Shown piece by piece: positions 1-9,766 of a DNA stretch of 64,000 bases (positions are counted from its first letter, which is position 1; every line of letters begins with the position of its first letter). Made by a program: the position numbers and the translations under genes. The stretch is from Scytonema sp. UIC 10036. Its GTDB lineage: Bacteria; Cyanobacteriota; Cyanobacteriia; Cyanobacteriales; Nostocaceae. The notes under the pieces are model-generated. The model did not search any database, was not told the DNA's origin, and worked only from the letters and a program-made list of their open reading frames with translations. Location of the stretch: contig NZ_WJFC01000040.1 of assembly GCF_009725235.1 (NCBI RefSeq), positions 13,848 to 77,847 of the forward strand, in the 5' to 3' direction.

Positions 1-1900
1 TGGTGGGAATAATTGCAAAATACTTTGCAATATCGTTGGCAATGGAGAAAGTTGTCAACGCACCACGAGTAATCAGCAACTGTTTACCAATTGTAACTAG
101 GTCAATCAATTTGGTGGGGTCAGAGTCTAAGTCCACCATATTGGCGGCTTCTTTGGCTGCTTGCGTACCGGAGTTCATTGCTAAACCTACGTTTGCTTGA
201 GCAAGTGCTGGTGCATCATTGGTACCATCTCCAGTCATAGCAACCAGTTTGCCTTGAGATTGTTCGGTGCGAATGACTTCTATTTTGTCTTCTGGGGTTG
301 CTTCAGCAATGAAATCATCGACTCCTGCTTCTTTGGCAATAACTGATGCTGTAATTCGGTTATCACCTGTAAGCATAATGGTCTTGACTCCCATCCTACG
401 GAGTTGGTCGAATCGTTCTCGCAAGCCCGGTTTGACAATATCTTTAAGGTAAATAACGCCATAGATATCGTTATCCTGACACACAGCTAATGGTGTACCT
501 CCCAATCGAGAAACTCGCTCGTAGGCTGCATCTAATTCATCAGGAACGTTACCGCTACGAGAACGGACAAACCCTTTAATGGCATCTACCGCCCCTTTAC
601 GGACTTGTTTGCCATCAGGCAAATTGGTGCCACTCATGCGGGTTTTGGCAGAAAATTCTACACCTTCAGCCTTACTGGTATCAAAATCTCTTCCTGCTCG
701 AAGTTTTTCTGCCAGTCCTACAATAGATTTACCTTCTGGTGTATCATCAAATATACTTGCAGCAAGTGAAACTTTTGCTACTTCTTCTACTGTATGTCCG
801 TTGATAGGCATAAATTCATCAGCCATACGGTTACCCAAGGTGATAGTACCTGTTTTATCTAGCACTAGTGTGTTAATATCACCGCAAGCCTCCACAGCAC
901 GACCGGATGTTGCAATTACGTTGAACTGGGCGACTCTATCCATCCCGGCGATTCCAATGGCACTTAACAATCCACCAATTGTGGTGGGAATTAATGCAAC
1001 TAGTAGAGATATCAAGATGGCTATGCTAGCACCCGCACGCAAGCTGTTCCCTGCTTCAGCACCATAGACAGTACTTACAAAATTAGCAATGTAACCAGCA
1101 AAGGGAGGAACTGTTGCTACTACTATTAAAAAGACTTGAGTGAGTACGGCGAGGAGTACTGTAAGAGCGATTTCGTTGGGAGTTTTTGACCTTTCTGCTC
1201 CTTCTACCAGAGAAATCATGCGATCGATAAAGCCTTGACCGGGATCGGCTGTGATGCGAACGGTCAATTCGTCTGATAACAGGCGCGTACCTCCTGTCAC
1301 GGAACTGGCTATATCTGTACCTGGTTGTTTTAATACGGGTGCTGATTCCCCAGTAATTGCAGATTCGTCAACCGAGCCAAGACCCTTAATCACTTCCCCA
1401 TCAGCAGGAATCATATCTCCTGCTACGACCTTAACAATATCACCCCGCCGCAGTTCTGTAGAATTAACTTCCTGTACGTTGCCATCTGGTAAAATTTTAC
1501 GCGCAACGGTATCGGTTCTTGTCGATCGCAAAGAATCTGCTTGTGCTTTTCCACGTCCTTCTGCAACAGCTTCTGCAAAGTTAGCAAACAGGACTGTGAA
1601 AAATAAAATCAAGGTAATCAACCCATTTAATAAGCGTTGTTGGTTTGCATCTGCTTGTATGGTACCAAATAGATTTGGGTCAAGAGTGACTAAAAAAGTG
1701 ACAATTGTGCCTACCCAGACGACAAACATGACTGGGTTTTTAATAGCAATTCGAGGATTGAGCTTGACAAATGACTCTTTAACTGCTCTTTGATAGAGTC
1801 CCCGCATATCCGCTTTCGGAGTATGTCGGCGGGATTCACGGCTTCCTTGAGGAGTACGAGGCGGACGAGAAGATGATGATGGTTCAGTAGAGGTTTGCAT
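1..1900 (-). CDS. kdpB: K+-transporting P-type ATPase, subunit B (partial, 3' end outside window)
   Basis: This is the catalytic ATP-hydrolysing subunit of the Kdp high-affinity potassium pump, an inner-membrane P-type ATPase. Reading leftwards from the ATG at 1900, a Ser/Pro-rich start is followed by membrane segments, the actuator-domain TGES motif (near 1345), a long hydrophobic block and the phosphorylation motif DKTGT (near 855). The frame is still open at base 1, in the [17 protein letters not shown] region typical of the last membrane segments. About 633 codons are present, so roughly the last 50-70 residues are missing. It lies downstream of kdpA on the same strand, and the two are separated only by a heptamer repeat tract. 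kdpC and any further kdp genes would lie beyond the window. Confidence 0.97.
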   Translation of the reverse strand, partial: MQTSTEPSSSSRPPRTPQGSRESRRHTPKADMRGLYQRAVKESFVKLNPRIAIKNPVMFVVWVGTIVTFLVTLDPNLFGTIQADANQQRLLNGLITLILFFTVLFANFAEAVAEGRGKAQADSLRSTRTDTVARKILPDGNVQEVNSTELRRGDIVKVVAGDMIPADGEVIKGLGSVDESAITGESAPVLKQPGTDIASSVTGGTRLLSDELTVRITADPGQGFIDRMISLVEGAERSKTPNEIALTVLLAVLTQVFLIVVATVPPFAGYIANFVSTVYGAEAGNSLRAGASIAILISLLVALIPTTIGGLLSAIGIAGMDRVAQFNVIATSGRAVEACGDINTLVLDKTGTITLGNRMADEFMPINGHTVEEVAKVSLAASIFDDTPEGKSIVGLAEKLRAGRDFDTSKAEGVEFSAKTRMSGTNLPDGKQVRKGAVDAIKGFVRSRSGNVPDELDAAYERVSRLGGTPLAVCQDNDIYGVIYLKDIVKPGLRERFDQLRRMGVKTIMLTGDNRITASVIAKEAGVDDFIAEATPEDKIEVIRTEQSQGKLVAMTGDGTNDAPALAQANVGLAMNSGTQAAKEAANMVDLDSDPTKLIDLVTIGKQLLITRGALTTFSIANDIAKYFAIIPT

Positions 1901-1907
1901 ATGTTTT

Positions 1908-2082
1908 GGATAGTGGATAGTGGTTAGTGGATAGTGGATAGTGGATAGTGGTTAGTGGATAGTGGTTAGTAGTTAGTAGTTAGTGGTTAATGGTTATTAT
2001 TAGCTACTAACAACTAACAACTAACTACCATCTACTAACAACTAACCACTATCCACCAACAACTAACAACTAACAACTAACC
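1908..2082. repeat. Heptamer short tandem repeats forming an inverted pair between kdpA and kdpB
   Basis: The left half is built of TAGTGGA/TAGTGGT/TAGTAGT heptamers. The right half carries the complementary ACCACTA/AACTAAC-type heptamers, so the two arms can fold into a long imperfect hairpin. The right arm overlaps the kdpA stop codon. Such short tandemly repeated heptamers are known from heterocystous cyanobacteria. Confidence 0.85.
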
Positions 2083-3825
2083 ACCAACCCCTTTAGTAAT
2101 AAAAAACGCTTCCCCAATTGGTCCGAAGGCTAACACTGGGAAAAAGGTTAGTGCGCCTAAGATTAAAATGACACCTGCTGTGACGCCTGTAAATAATCCG
2201 GTGTCAGTTCGCAATGTACCGGATGTGAAGGGAACAAGCTGTTTGCGGGACATACTATCTGCTAAGAACAGCAAGCCAATGATAGGTACATACCGTCCTG
2301 CTAGCAGGCTGAAGCTAGTACTGAGATTCCACCATAAGGCGGTTGCAGTGGTTTCTGCACCTGCTGCGATCGCAATCGGTGATGGTTGTGAATCACCTAA
2401 ACCTTCAAATCCAGAACCGTTGTTAGCAGCAGCTGAAGCGTATTCATAGATGACTTGAGCAAAACCGTGGAAGCCTGGATTGCTAATTCCTGCTAGTTGG
2501 TCAGGGAATGCTAGAGTAATTCCGGCTGGTATTAAAATGGCGATTGGGTGAACTAAGAGAATTAAGAAACTTGCTAGCACGACTTCTCGCTTTTCTATTT
2601 TGCGTCCTAAAAATTCTGGTGTCCGCCCTACCATTAAACCTGTCACAAAGACTGCCAAAATGAGGTATGCAAAAAGGTAAGCCGTTCCCGTACCTTGTCC
2701 TCCAAAAACAATTTGAAGGAACATATTAGAGAGAGTTACGAATCCACCATTAGGCATAAACGAGTCATGCAAGCTATTGACAGCACCACACATACTTGCA
2801 GTGGTAATTGCTGCATATAAAGCGGATTGCGCCCAACCAAATCTGACTTCTTTACCTTCTAGGTTTGGTTGCGAACTGCCTAAGAGCGCGTTGACAGCAG
2901 GATTCCCGTTGAATTCCCCAATGGCTGTAACAATGACAAAGCCTATAAGAATTGCAAGCGGAATACTGTAAACTAACCAAGCTTGCTTAATATTATTGGC
3001 AAAGATACCGTAAGCGTAAATCAGTGAAGCGGGTATTGAAAGAATTGCCACAAGCTGGATGAGGTTGGTGAAGCCATTGGGATTTTCAAATGGGTGTGCT
3101 GAGTTAATAGCAAAAAAGCCTCCACCATTTTCACCGAGTTCTTTGATGATTTCAAAATGAGCAACGGGACCGCGTGCGATCGCTTGACTGATGGTAGGAT
3201 TTTCTAAGGTAGAAACCACAGCAGGACCAGCGAGAGTTTCTGGAACACCAGCCGCAATAAGAACAATAGTGCCCACAATGCTAATAGGGAGTAAAATCCG
3301 CGTAATTGCCCGAATTAAGTCTACATAAAAGTTACCCAACGGTCTACCTGTTAACCCTCGAATAAAAGCAATACCTACTGCCAATCCTGTTGCAGCTGAG
3401 GTAAACATATGATAACCCAATCCCCACATTTGGCTGGCATAGCTCAAGTAGGTTTCCCCAGAGTAGTGCTGCTGGTTGGTATTGGTGATAAAAGAAATAG
3501 TGGTATGCAATGCAGTATCCCAAGTAGGCGCACCTACACCCGTTGGGTTGAAGGGCAGCCATCCCTGATTCAGAATAATAAAAAATATGAGCAATGCCAT
3601 CGCTATATTGCTATATACAATTGCTCGCGCATATTGCCAGCCCGTCATGTCTTCTTTGGCTCTAACCCCAACCAAAGAATAAAGGACTCGCTCAACTGGG
3701 TTCAAAATTGGATCGAGAAACGTGCGTTGCTCCTGAAAGACACGCGCTATGTAACGTCCAAAAAAGGGTGTAATCGCTACCACAATCAGTAGCGTTAATG
3801 CAATTTGAATCCATCCCTGTAACAT
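2077..3825 (-). CDS. kdpA: K+-transporting ATPase, subunit A (potassium channel subunit)
   Basis: This is the integral-membrane potassium-binding and translocating subunit of the KdpFABC pump. It is 582 residues long, close to the usual 550-590. It begins with the hydrophobic [20 protein letters not shown], followed by the conserved GRYIARVF and NPVERVLY segments. Repeated selectivity-filter-like loops are visible ([28 protein letters not shown], and GSGFEGLGD near the end), with about ten hydrophobic spans. The ATG at 3825 is the only sensible start. kdpB follows 177 bp downstream across a hairpin-forming repeat tract. No kdpF-like short ORF was seen upstream. The pump is expected to work under potassium limitation. 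Confidence 0.98.
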   Translation of the reverse strand: MLQGWIQIALTLLIVVAITPFFGRYIARVFQEQRTFLDPILNPVERVLYSLVGVRAKEDMTGWQYARAIVYSNIAMALLIFFIILNQGWLPFNPTGVGAPTWDTALHTTISFITNTNQQHYSGETYLSYASQMWGLGYHMFTSAATGLAVGIAFIRGLTGRPLGNFYVDLIRAITRILLPISIVGTIVLIAAGVPETLAGPAVVSTLENPTISQAIARGPVAHFEIIKELGENGGGFFAINSAHPFENPNGFTNLIQLVAILSIPASLIYAYGIFANNIKQAWLVYSIPLAILIGFVIVTAIGEFNGNPAVNALLGSSQPNLEGKEVRFGWAQSALYAAITTASMCGAVNSLHDSFMPNGGFVTLSNMFLQIVFGGQGTGTAYLFAYLILAVFVTGLMVGRTPEFLGRKIEKREVVLASFLILLVHPIAILIPAGITLAFPDQLAGISNPGFHGFAQVIYEYASAAANNGSGFEGLGDSQPSPIAIAAGAETTATALWWNLSTSFSLLAGRYVPIIGLLFLADSMSRKQLVPFTSGTLRTDTGLFTGVTAGVILILGALTFFPVLAFGPIGEAFFITKGVGG

Positions 3826-4435
3826 GAGTTTAATTAAACTCCAATATGAGTAACTCTGTTGTTCTAAATCTCAAAAAAGTCTCTTGCAGTTGAAAACTTA
3901 ACAACTCACATAAAAAAATTACATGCTTTAATTTCATGATGGAGCTTTAGGACACAAATGACAAGATATAAATTTATATTTATTACTTGGTTATGCATTA
4001 GGATATACTTCTTTACCCAGAAACCGTTTAGTTCCACTAAACACATATATATCTGCAAGTATAGATAATGTAAAATGGATTTTGCATTGTTAACTAAAAA
4101 GTGATATAGTTTATAGAATTTGTTAGCTTTAATAAATAGTTTTCAATTTAATCTATTGATTGCTTTCACGATAAGTTAGAACCCCGACTTCTTAAAGGAT
4201 ACAGCTAGTGAATGGGGGGTGACACCCCTCATTCACTATTCTCTCGTCTCTCGTTCCCAGGCGGAGCCTGGGAATGCATTACCAGAGGCTCTGCCTCCTT
4301 TGTCAATCTGTTAAGCAAGTCTCTGCAGAGCGATCGCTAGTTGCACACTGGAGGCGGAGCCTCCCAATCAGGCATTCCCAGGCTCCGCCTGGGAACGAGG
4401 TGGGGGTTCAACGCACCATAATAGGAATCTTATAA
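3826..4435. other. Intergenic region between kdpA and the sensor kinase
   Basis: This is the divergent promoter region of kdpA and the histidine kinase. The first 370 bases are AT-rich with no convincing small ORF. The right part holds a palindromic REP-like element (4248-4399). No kdpF and no RNA gene was recognised. Confidence 0.6.
4248..4399. repeat. REP-like palindromic element (CTCGTTCCCAGGC type), copy 1
   Basis: The element begins with CTCGTTCCCAGGCGGAGCC and ends with the reverse complement GGCTCCGCCTGGGAACGAG. It contains inner small palindromes (GAGGCTCTGCCTC, GAGGCGGAGCCTC). A second copy of the same architecture lies at 53453-53573. Confidence 0.85.
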
Positions 4436-5530
4436 ATGGCACCTTTTAAATTTGCTATTCATGTCACAGACCCTCTTTGGAGCACATTCTGTCTCATTGT
4501 TGCATTATTCGCTGTTGTTGGACTGCTGGAGTTTGTGACTCCGCCAGACTACGTATTCGGTTACCTATATATTGCGCCGATTCTATTAGCAAATCCTCGT
4601 TTCAATCGAATGGCAACAATACAAGTCACTCTAGCAGCTTGTTTTCTAACGATGGTCAACGTTTGGATTCCGGGAAATGACGTTGTGAGCTTCTCCACAA
4701 TTGCTAGCAGACTCATTGCTATCGTAGCACTTGTGGTAACCAGTATTCTTAGCGATCGCAACCGAGTTTATCAAAAAGTTCTCTTGCAACAACAGGCAAA
4801 ACTGCAAGCTCAAGAGAAACTAGCTAGCGTGCGAGAAGACTTTGCTTCTACCTTAACCCACGACCTAAAAACGCCCTTACTTGGAGCAATTGAAACCTTA
4901 CAAGCATTTGAGCGAGAAAATTTTGGTCCTGTGGTTTCCGCACAAAAGAAAGTCATTGCTACCATGATTCGCAGCCATCAAACCAGTTTACAAATGGTAG
5001 AAACGCTTTTAGATGTCTACCGTAACGATCTTGAGGGGTTAAAGTTAGAGTTAGCACCTGTTAATTTAGTTGTTATTGCGGAGGAAGTTGCTACAACTTT
5101 GATCGATCTGGCTTCCAGTCGTCGAGTTTATATAACATTTAACTATGGGGAATCAGACTTTCGCAAGTACCTCTGGGTTGAAGGAGATGCTTTCCAATTG
5201 CAACGAGTTTTCACCAATCTTCTCACCAATGCCATTAACCACACTCCTAGAGGTGGCAAAGTAGAAGTCGTGCTGGAGCCTGGTTCCTCTTATCAAACTG
5301 CTAAAGTCATGGATACTGGAGCGGGAATTACCCCAGAAGAACTACCACACCTATTTGAACGATTTTACCAAGGACATAGCGATCGTCATGCAAAAGGTTC
5401 GGGGCTGGGGTTGTATTTAACTCGTCAGATAATTGAAGCCCATGGAGGTACAATCTGGGTAGAAAATCGCAGTCCTCACGGTGCAATCTTTGCATTTCGC
5501 CTACCCGTTTTGCCATTTCACAATGCTTGA
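4436..5530 (+). CDS. Membrane sensor histidine kinase
   Basis: This is a 364-residue two-component sensor kinase. The first ~105 residues hold four hydrophobic segments (WSTFCLIVALFAVVG; FGYLYIAPILLA; IQVTLAACFLTMV; LIAIVALVVTSIL). A short coiled coil follows (~110-130), then the phosphoacceptor H-box STLTHDLKTPLLGA (~140-153). The ATPase half has an N-box (FTNLLTNAINHTP), a G1 box (DTGAGI), an F-box (LFERFYQG) and a G2 box (GSGLGLYLT). No receiver domain is attached. It is divergent from kdpA, 610 bp away, so control of kdp is possible, but it is not KdpD: it lacks the N-terminal KdpD and Usp domains. The H-box and flanks resemble the hybrid kinase at 60535-61659. Confidence 0.93.
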   Translation: MAPFKFAIHVTDPLWSTFCLIVALFAVVGLLEFVTPPDYVFGYLYIAPILLANPRFNRMATIQVTLAACFLTMVNVWIPGNDVVSFSTIASRLIAIVALVVTSILSDRNRVYQKVLLQQQAKLQAQEKLASVREDFASTLTHDLKTPLLGAIETLQAFERENFGPVVSAQKKVIATMIRSHQTSLQMVETLLDVYRNDLEGLKLELAPVNLVVIAEEVATTLIDLASSRRVYITFNYGESDFRKYLWVEGDAFQLQRVFTNLLTNAINHTPRGGKVEVVLEPGSSYQTAKVMDTGAGITPEELPHLFERFYQGHSDRHAKGSGLGLYLTRQIIEAHGGTIWVENRSPHGAIFAFRLPVLPFHNA

Positions 5531-5631
5531 ACGCACCGCAACTAAATTCCCAAGCGTTCTCAGGTGGGCAATGCTAGCCCTGTCAAGGTGACTCACAAAA
5601 TTATGATTCAAGTGACAATTCCTCATCTTCG

Positions 5632-5710
5632 CTCTCTGCGTCCTCTGCGTCTCGGCGGTTAAATAAATTACTTTTGAACCGCAGAGTACGCAGAGGACGC
5701 AGAGGTAAGA
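5632..5710. repeat. Palindromic CTCTGCGTCCTCTGCG repeat
   Basis: The left arm CTCTGCGTCCTCTGCGTCTC with GGCGGTT faces the right arm GAACCGCAGAGTACGCAGAG, separated by an AT-rich loop of about 20 bases. This dispersed hairpin repeat is of a kind known from several cyanobacterial genomes. It lies between the converging kinase and methyltransferase genes, where it could also act as a bidirectional terminator. Confidence 0.8.
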
Positions 5711-5816
5711 GAAAAATTGATTTCCTGAAGTTTTTATCCACCTTGATAGAGCTATGCCAGATGCATATTATACCATCTTGTGGGACGAGCATCCTTGCCG
5801 TTTAATTTGGAAACCT

Positions 5817-6719
5817 TTAACCTAGTTGAGCACTATAAGCACTAAAGCCGTAAGCAAGAGTTTCTTTCATAGCAGCCGATGAAGGTTTGAGACGAGTGTT
5901 GATGGCTTGGGCGAAAGGAACTTTAACACCTTTAACAACTGTCGGTACAACAGCGTACTCTTGTGTTGGCTCCACAATATACTGCGAACACTTCGCTTTC
6001 ATCCCAGAAGCGTCTAACATCGCTGTAATTTCATCTGCGGTGTATTGTTTGAGATACACTGAGTTCTTTACAGGGCTTAAGATTCTCACAAGATTGTGGA
6101 TTTTATGAGATGGACAGGCTTTATTGTGGAAAGAATGATTGAAAACAAAAGTTCCTCCGGGCTTCAAGACGCGAGACATTTCTACCATAAGGGTTCTGAG
6201 TTGTGCCTCTGGTATATGCATAAATACGCAATTAGAGATGATTAAGTCTACAGAGTTATCTTCTAGAGGTAACAGTTCAGCCGACGCACAAATAATATAA
6301 AATTCTGCTCCAGGGAAAAAATCATATTCCTGCTTGCACTTTAGCAAACGGCGCAGCAGAGGTTCTGAAATATCAATACCGTAATATTTCTGACAACGCA
6401 AGTTCTTGTCTTTCGATAGAAACAATGGAATTCGTCCGTAACCGCTACCAATTTCAAGAATAGAACCAACTGACTTATTGAGCGGAAACTTAGTCCAAAC
6501 CCCTCCAGGTCTTCCGGTAAGGAGAGTGTAATCTTGTTTCAACTGCGATGTCTCTTCAGCTTGTTCAATTTTTTGAGACCCGTAGTAAGTTTTTCCAATT
6601 CTGTCCCACCTTTGTTTTTGTTCTGTCTTGTTCAAATCTTCATAATCTTTGGGAAAATAGATACCGTTCTTCATCTGAAAATTACTCAGATTGATTTTGC
6701 TAATAACGGATGAACTCAT
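5817..6719 (-). CDS. Class I SAM-dependent methyltransferase
   Basis: This is a 300-residue protein with a Rossmann-type methyltransferase core. Motif I is ILEIGSGYGRIPLFL (~88-102), followed by YGIDISEPLLRRL (motif II), AELLPLEDNSVDLIISNCVFMHI (motif III/post-I) and VLKPGGTFVFNH (motif V). The ~75 residues before the core are polar, and the C-terminal ~70 residues are probably a substrate cap. The substrate cannot be read from the sequence. It is divergent from the flavoprotein at 6916, about 196 bp apart, so a shared regulatory region is possible. Confidence 0.85.
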   Translation of the reverse strand: MSSSVISKINLSNFQMKNGIYFPKDYEDLNKTEQKQRWDRIGKTYYGSQKIEQAEETSQLKQDYTLLTGRPGGVWTKFPLNKSVGSILEIGSGYGRIPLFLSKDKNLRCQKYYGIDISEPLLRRLLKCKQEYDFFPGAEFYIICASAELLPLEDNSVDLIISNCVFMHIPEAQLRTLMVEMSRVLKPGGTFVFNHSFHNKACPSHKIHNLVRILSPVKNSVYLKQYTADEITAMLDASGMKAKCSQYIVEPTQEYAVVPTVVKGVKVPFAQAINTRLKPSSAAMKETLAYGFSAYSAQLG

Positions 6720-6915
6720 TCGTATTGCTCCTCGTAAAGCTGAAATATATTTGTTTTTGACTATATTCCGCAGTCAGTAACCCACGTCCGTATTTTCAAC
6801 TAAGTGCTTTTAGTTGACCTCTAGATTATAAGTATATTCAACTAGAAAAAACAATTATGCTCTAATTAAGTTGAAAATTTTATATACAATCGTAGGAGAA
6901 AAAACGGAGGCTAGT

Positions 6916-8427
6916 ATGACAGAAGTGTCGCGTGGTAAACGGGTAGTAGTTGTTGGTGCGGGGTGGGCTGGTTTAGGAGCAACCTACCACTTAGCAAAAC
7001 AAGGGTATGATGTGACACTTTTGGAGGCTGGTTCTTATCCGGGTGGCTTGGTAGCAGGTTGGAAAACAGCAGCAGGACGTTCCGTAGAAGCAGGTATTCA
7101 TGGCTTTTGGTATCCATACAGGAACATCTTTGCCCTCATAGATGAGTTGGAAATTAATCCTTTTACCACTTGGACTCGTTCGTCTCAATACTCACCTTCG
7201 GGATTGGAAGTTGAATCACCAATTTTTCAGAATTTACCGCGACTCCCAACACCCTTAGGAACTTTTCTCTATACTCAGTTTAAGCGCTTGCCACTTATCG
7301 ATCGCATGAGCGCCCTGCCTTTACTCTACGCCGTGATTGATTTCGACAATTCCCATGAAGCATGGCGGCGTTATGACTTTGTAACAGCCCGCGAATTATT
7401 CAAAGATTTTGGTGTTTCTGCAAGGCTTTACCGCGAATCTTTTGAACCCATGTTACTGGTGGGCTTGTTTGCACCTGGGGAACAATGTTCGGCTGCAGCG
7501 AGTATAGGAATGCTTTACTATTTCATCCTGGCACATCAACCAGATTTTGACGTTGTTTGGTGTCGGGGAACCGTAGGAGAAAAAATCTTTCGCCCTTGGG
7601 TAGAACGCATTGAAAAAGCTGGAGCAAAGGTGCTAGCAAACCGTCGCGTTACCGATATAATTGTTGATAGCGAGAATCGAGCCACAGGAGTTGTTTGTGG
7701 AAATGAAGTCTTTGATACCGATGCGGTGATTTTTGCTGTTGGTATCACGGCTATGAAAAAGATTCTTGCCAACAGTCCCAGCTTTCAAAGTCGAGAAGAA
7801 TTCCGCAATGTGGGCAATCTAGGAGCAATTGATGTTCTGGCAACTCGGCTGTGGTTTGACCGCAAAATTGATATTCAGCGTCCTTCCAATGCTTGCTTTG
7901 GATTTGATGCAACCACAGGCTGGACATTTTTTGATTTGAATGCATTGCATGACGAGTACCGCAACGAACCGGGTACTGTGGTTGAAGTTGATTTTTATCA
8001 CGCCAATCAATTTTTGTCTTTGGAGAATGAGGAGATTGTACAGATAGTCAAGCGTTATTTAACAAGTTGTGTACCAGCATTTGGGGAAGCAAAAGTTAGC
8101 GATCGCAGTGTCATTCGGTTACCACAGGCAGTTTCTCACTTTGCGCCTGGTAGTTATCGCTATATGTTACCAGCAAGGACAAGTTTTAAAAACGTGTTTA
8201 TGAGCGGTGACTGGATTGTTAACCGTCATGGTTCATGGTCCCAGGAAAAGGCTTACGTGACAGGATTGGAAGCAGCAAATTTGGTTGTTTCCTATTTGGG
8301 AGAAGGTACGCTAGCACAAATTATACCCGTGGAAGTAGACGAGCCTCACATCCAACTGGCAAGAATTGCCAACAGAACCGCACGTCAAATTGGTAAATCG
8401 ATCTTGCCAGAGTTTTGGTTACCTTAA
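6916..8427 (+). CDS. FAD-dependent amine oxidase / carotenoid-desaturase-like flavoprotein
   Basis: This is a 503-residue flavoprotein. The dinucleotide-binding motif VVVVGAGWAGLGATYHLAKQGYD (split here from a longer run) lies near residue 10. It is followed by LLEAGSYPGGLVAGW and the GxHGFWYPYRN region typical of the phytoene/zeta-carotene desaturase and amine-oxidase superfamily. A C-terminal FAD motif is visible (FMSGDWIVNRHGSWSQEKAYVTGLEAA, in two parts). The ATG at 6916 is preferred over an upstream in-frame ATG at 6871 because GGAGG lies 5-8 bases before it and the FAD motif then falls at the usual distance. The reaction is not certain; a role in carotenoid or isoprenoid oxidation is inferred. 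It lacks the Rieske domain of CruE-type enzymes. Confidence 0.82.
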   Translation: MTEVSRGKRVVVVGAGWAGLGATYHLAKQGYDVTLLEAGSYPGGLVAGWKTAAGRSVEAGIHGFWYPYRNIFALIDELEINPFTTWTRSSQYSPSGLEVESPIFQNLPRLPTPLGTFLYTQFKRLPLIDRMSALPLLYAVIDFDNSHEAWRRYDFVTARELFKDFGVSARLYRESFEPMLLVGLFAPGEQCSAAASIGMLYYFILAHQPDFDVVWCRGTVGEKIFRPWVERIEKAGAKVLANRRVTDIIVDSENRATGVVCGNEVFDTDAVIFAVGITAMKKILANSPSFQSREEFRNVGNLGAIDVLATRLWFDRKIDIQRPSNACFGFDATTGWTFFDLNALHDEYRNEPGTVVEVDFYHANQFLSLENEEIVQIVKRYLTSCVPAFGEAKVSDRSVIRLPQAVSHFAPGSYRYMLPARTSFKNVFMSGDWIVNRHGSWSQEKAYVTGLEAANLVVSYLGEGTLAQIIPVEVDEPHIQLARIANRTARQIGKSILPEFWLP

Positions 8428-8581
8428 CAGTTATAACTTACACACTGTACAAATTGACCATCATATGCATCAACAGATAATAGTCGTTATAGACTTGTAA
8501 GGGCGCAAGGCCGCCGCGCCTCTACGACTGTTGATAATTGTTGGAAAGTTTAGTTCTAAACCGTTTTCGGTATAACAAAAT

Positions 8582-9013
8582 TTACTTTTCCTTTTTGACA
8601 AAGCGAAATGCTTGGATTGTTTGAGCGATCTCCTCAAACTGTTCCACACTGGTTTGTTCTAAGCTGTCAGCAAAAGCTGCAACTACATCTGGATGACCTA
8701 CCGCTAAAAATTGCTGCAACTGCTCATAAGCCTGAAGTATCTGCGCCTCTTGTTGTGATACTAGTGCAAGCCATCTGTAATTGCGACTCTCTTTATAGCG
8801 AGTGAGCCAACCTTTTTTAGTTAACCGTTTGAGGATAGTTGTTACTGAAGCATAGGCTAGCTGTCGCTTAGGGATAGCCGAAATGCGTTCATGCACATCT
8901 TTGGCAGTGACGCTATTGAGTTCCCAAATGATGTGTAAAATTTCTTTCTCCAAAACCCCCATGGACTTGTCGCCGATAGCAACTCGAATTGCAGTAGCTA
9001 ATTTTTTCAGCAA
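8582..9013 (-). CDS. BlaI/MecI-family transcriptional repressor
   Basis: This is a 143-residue winged-helix regulator. The DNA-binding domain reads LEKEILHIIWELNSVTAKDVHERI...LAYASVTTILKRLTKKGWLTRYKE (~20-80), followed by the helical dimerisation tail (VAAFADSLEQTSVEQFEEIAQTIQAF). In cyanobacteria, BlaI-family proteins such as PetR of Synechocystis control copper-dependent switching of cytochrome c6 (petJ) and plastocyanin. The start is uncertain: TTG at 9013 gives an unusual N-terminus (LKKLATAIRVAIGDKS), and an ATG lies at 8962. The usual N-terminus (PNYRPQQLSLGPLEKE) is preserved instead in the remnant at 17541-17776, so this copy looks rearranged. No BlaR/M56 protease gene is adjacent. 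Confidence 0.88.
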   Translation of the reverse strand: MLKKLATAIRVAIGDKSMGVLEKEILHIIWELNSVTAKDVHERISAIPKRQLAYASVTTILKRLTKKGWLTRYKESRNYRWLALVSQQEAQILQAYEQLQQFLAVGHPDVVAAFADSLEQTSVEQFEEIAQTIQAFRFVKKEK

Positions 9014-9042
9014 GCCCTAGGTAAGCAACGTCAGAAATCTTC

Positions 9043-9675
9043 TTAAGTTTGACAGCTTGTCGTTTGACTTAGAGAACTACATTGTAGATGATAGTAGTTG
9101 CTTTTGGTGCAACTCGAAAGAGGAGTTACCCGCTCGATCTCATCCAGTATTTCCGAAATTGGACGATAAACATCTTGAGGACGAATCTTAAAATAACGTC
9201 TTACACTGTGATAACAACTCGACTCATTAGCTATGGATTTCAGGTCATCTGGCAAACATTGATACACCTGAGACATATTAATAAAGTAAGTGCCACGATC
9301 CTGACTAGGAAGGATCTGAGGGTATACCATTGAAAATGCAAATGGCTTCGGCATAAACGCATAATCGGCATGCCAAAACTTCCCTGTCTTCGGAACTCCA
9401 ATCTGCTGACCATTCTGGGAAACATTGGAGGAAACAAAAATCTCTTCCCTTTCTGGATGGTGATACATCGGCTGATAGTATTTTTCTAGCTCCCCAAGAC
9501 GATACCCAAAATCGCAATGCTGATGGGGCGATAAATCTTGCTCCTTGATTACAACAATTTTATGCTCATATATAAGTTCCTTAAGATCCTGAATATCTCG
9601 ATCTGAGGCAGTTTTGTTATTAAAGTCATAAACGAAGACCCCCATTCGCTTATTATGTGGATATTGAACTTTCAC
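9043..9675 (-). pseudogene. TauD/TfdA-type Fe(II)/2-oxoglutarate dioxygenase, C-terminally truncated
   Basis: The first ~190 residues resemble the TauD/SyrP family: the N-terminal [22 protein letters not shown] region, the first iron-ligand motif HAD in [10 protein letters not shown], and RGTYFINM. The family usually runs to 280-330 residues. Here it stops after 210, following [14 protein letters not shown], so the distal iron-binding His and the 2-oxoglutarate-binding Arg are missing. The 3' end runs straight into the conserved 21-bp dyad at 9048-9068, which suggests a deletion junction. In siderophore NRPS clusters this family hydroxylates aspartate; that role is inferred from the NRPS context. 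Confidence 0.75.
9048..9068 (+). promoter_or_regulatory. Conserved 21-bp dyad operator (petJ type), beside blaI
   Basis: It reads TTTGACAGCTTGTC followed by GTTTGAC, and differs at only 1 of 21 positions from the site upstream of petJ at 19283-19303. The core GACAGCTTGTC is a near-perfect dyad. In this orientation TTTGAC could serve as a -35 element with GATGAT 18 bases on, so the promoter would fire rightwards, away from blaI. An 11-bp perfect palindrome CTACATTGTAG (9077-9087), of the classical BlaI TACA/TGTA kind, lies just beyond. Confidence 0.7.
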
Positions 9676-9766
9676 AGTTTTCTCCTTTGTTATAAGATTT
9701 ACAGAAAGTGTTTCTTTAAAAAAATCTAGTTGTGTGCGATCGCATTGCTGGTCATAAAGCGCATAG

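Noticed and set aside
579..1793. Long plus-strand open frames opposite kdpB
   Set aside because: They are antisense shadows of the kdpB coding sequence, with no independent family signal.
1908..2082. CRISPR-like repeat array
   Set aside because: The repeats are contiguous heptamers without unique spacers, and no cas genes are present.
4436..5530. KdpD sensor for the kdp operon
   Set aside because: The KdpD N-terminal (Walker/Usp) domains and the characteristic four-helix DUF4118 sequence are absent. It is only a neighbouring membrane kinase.
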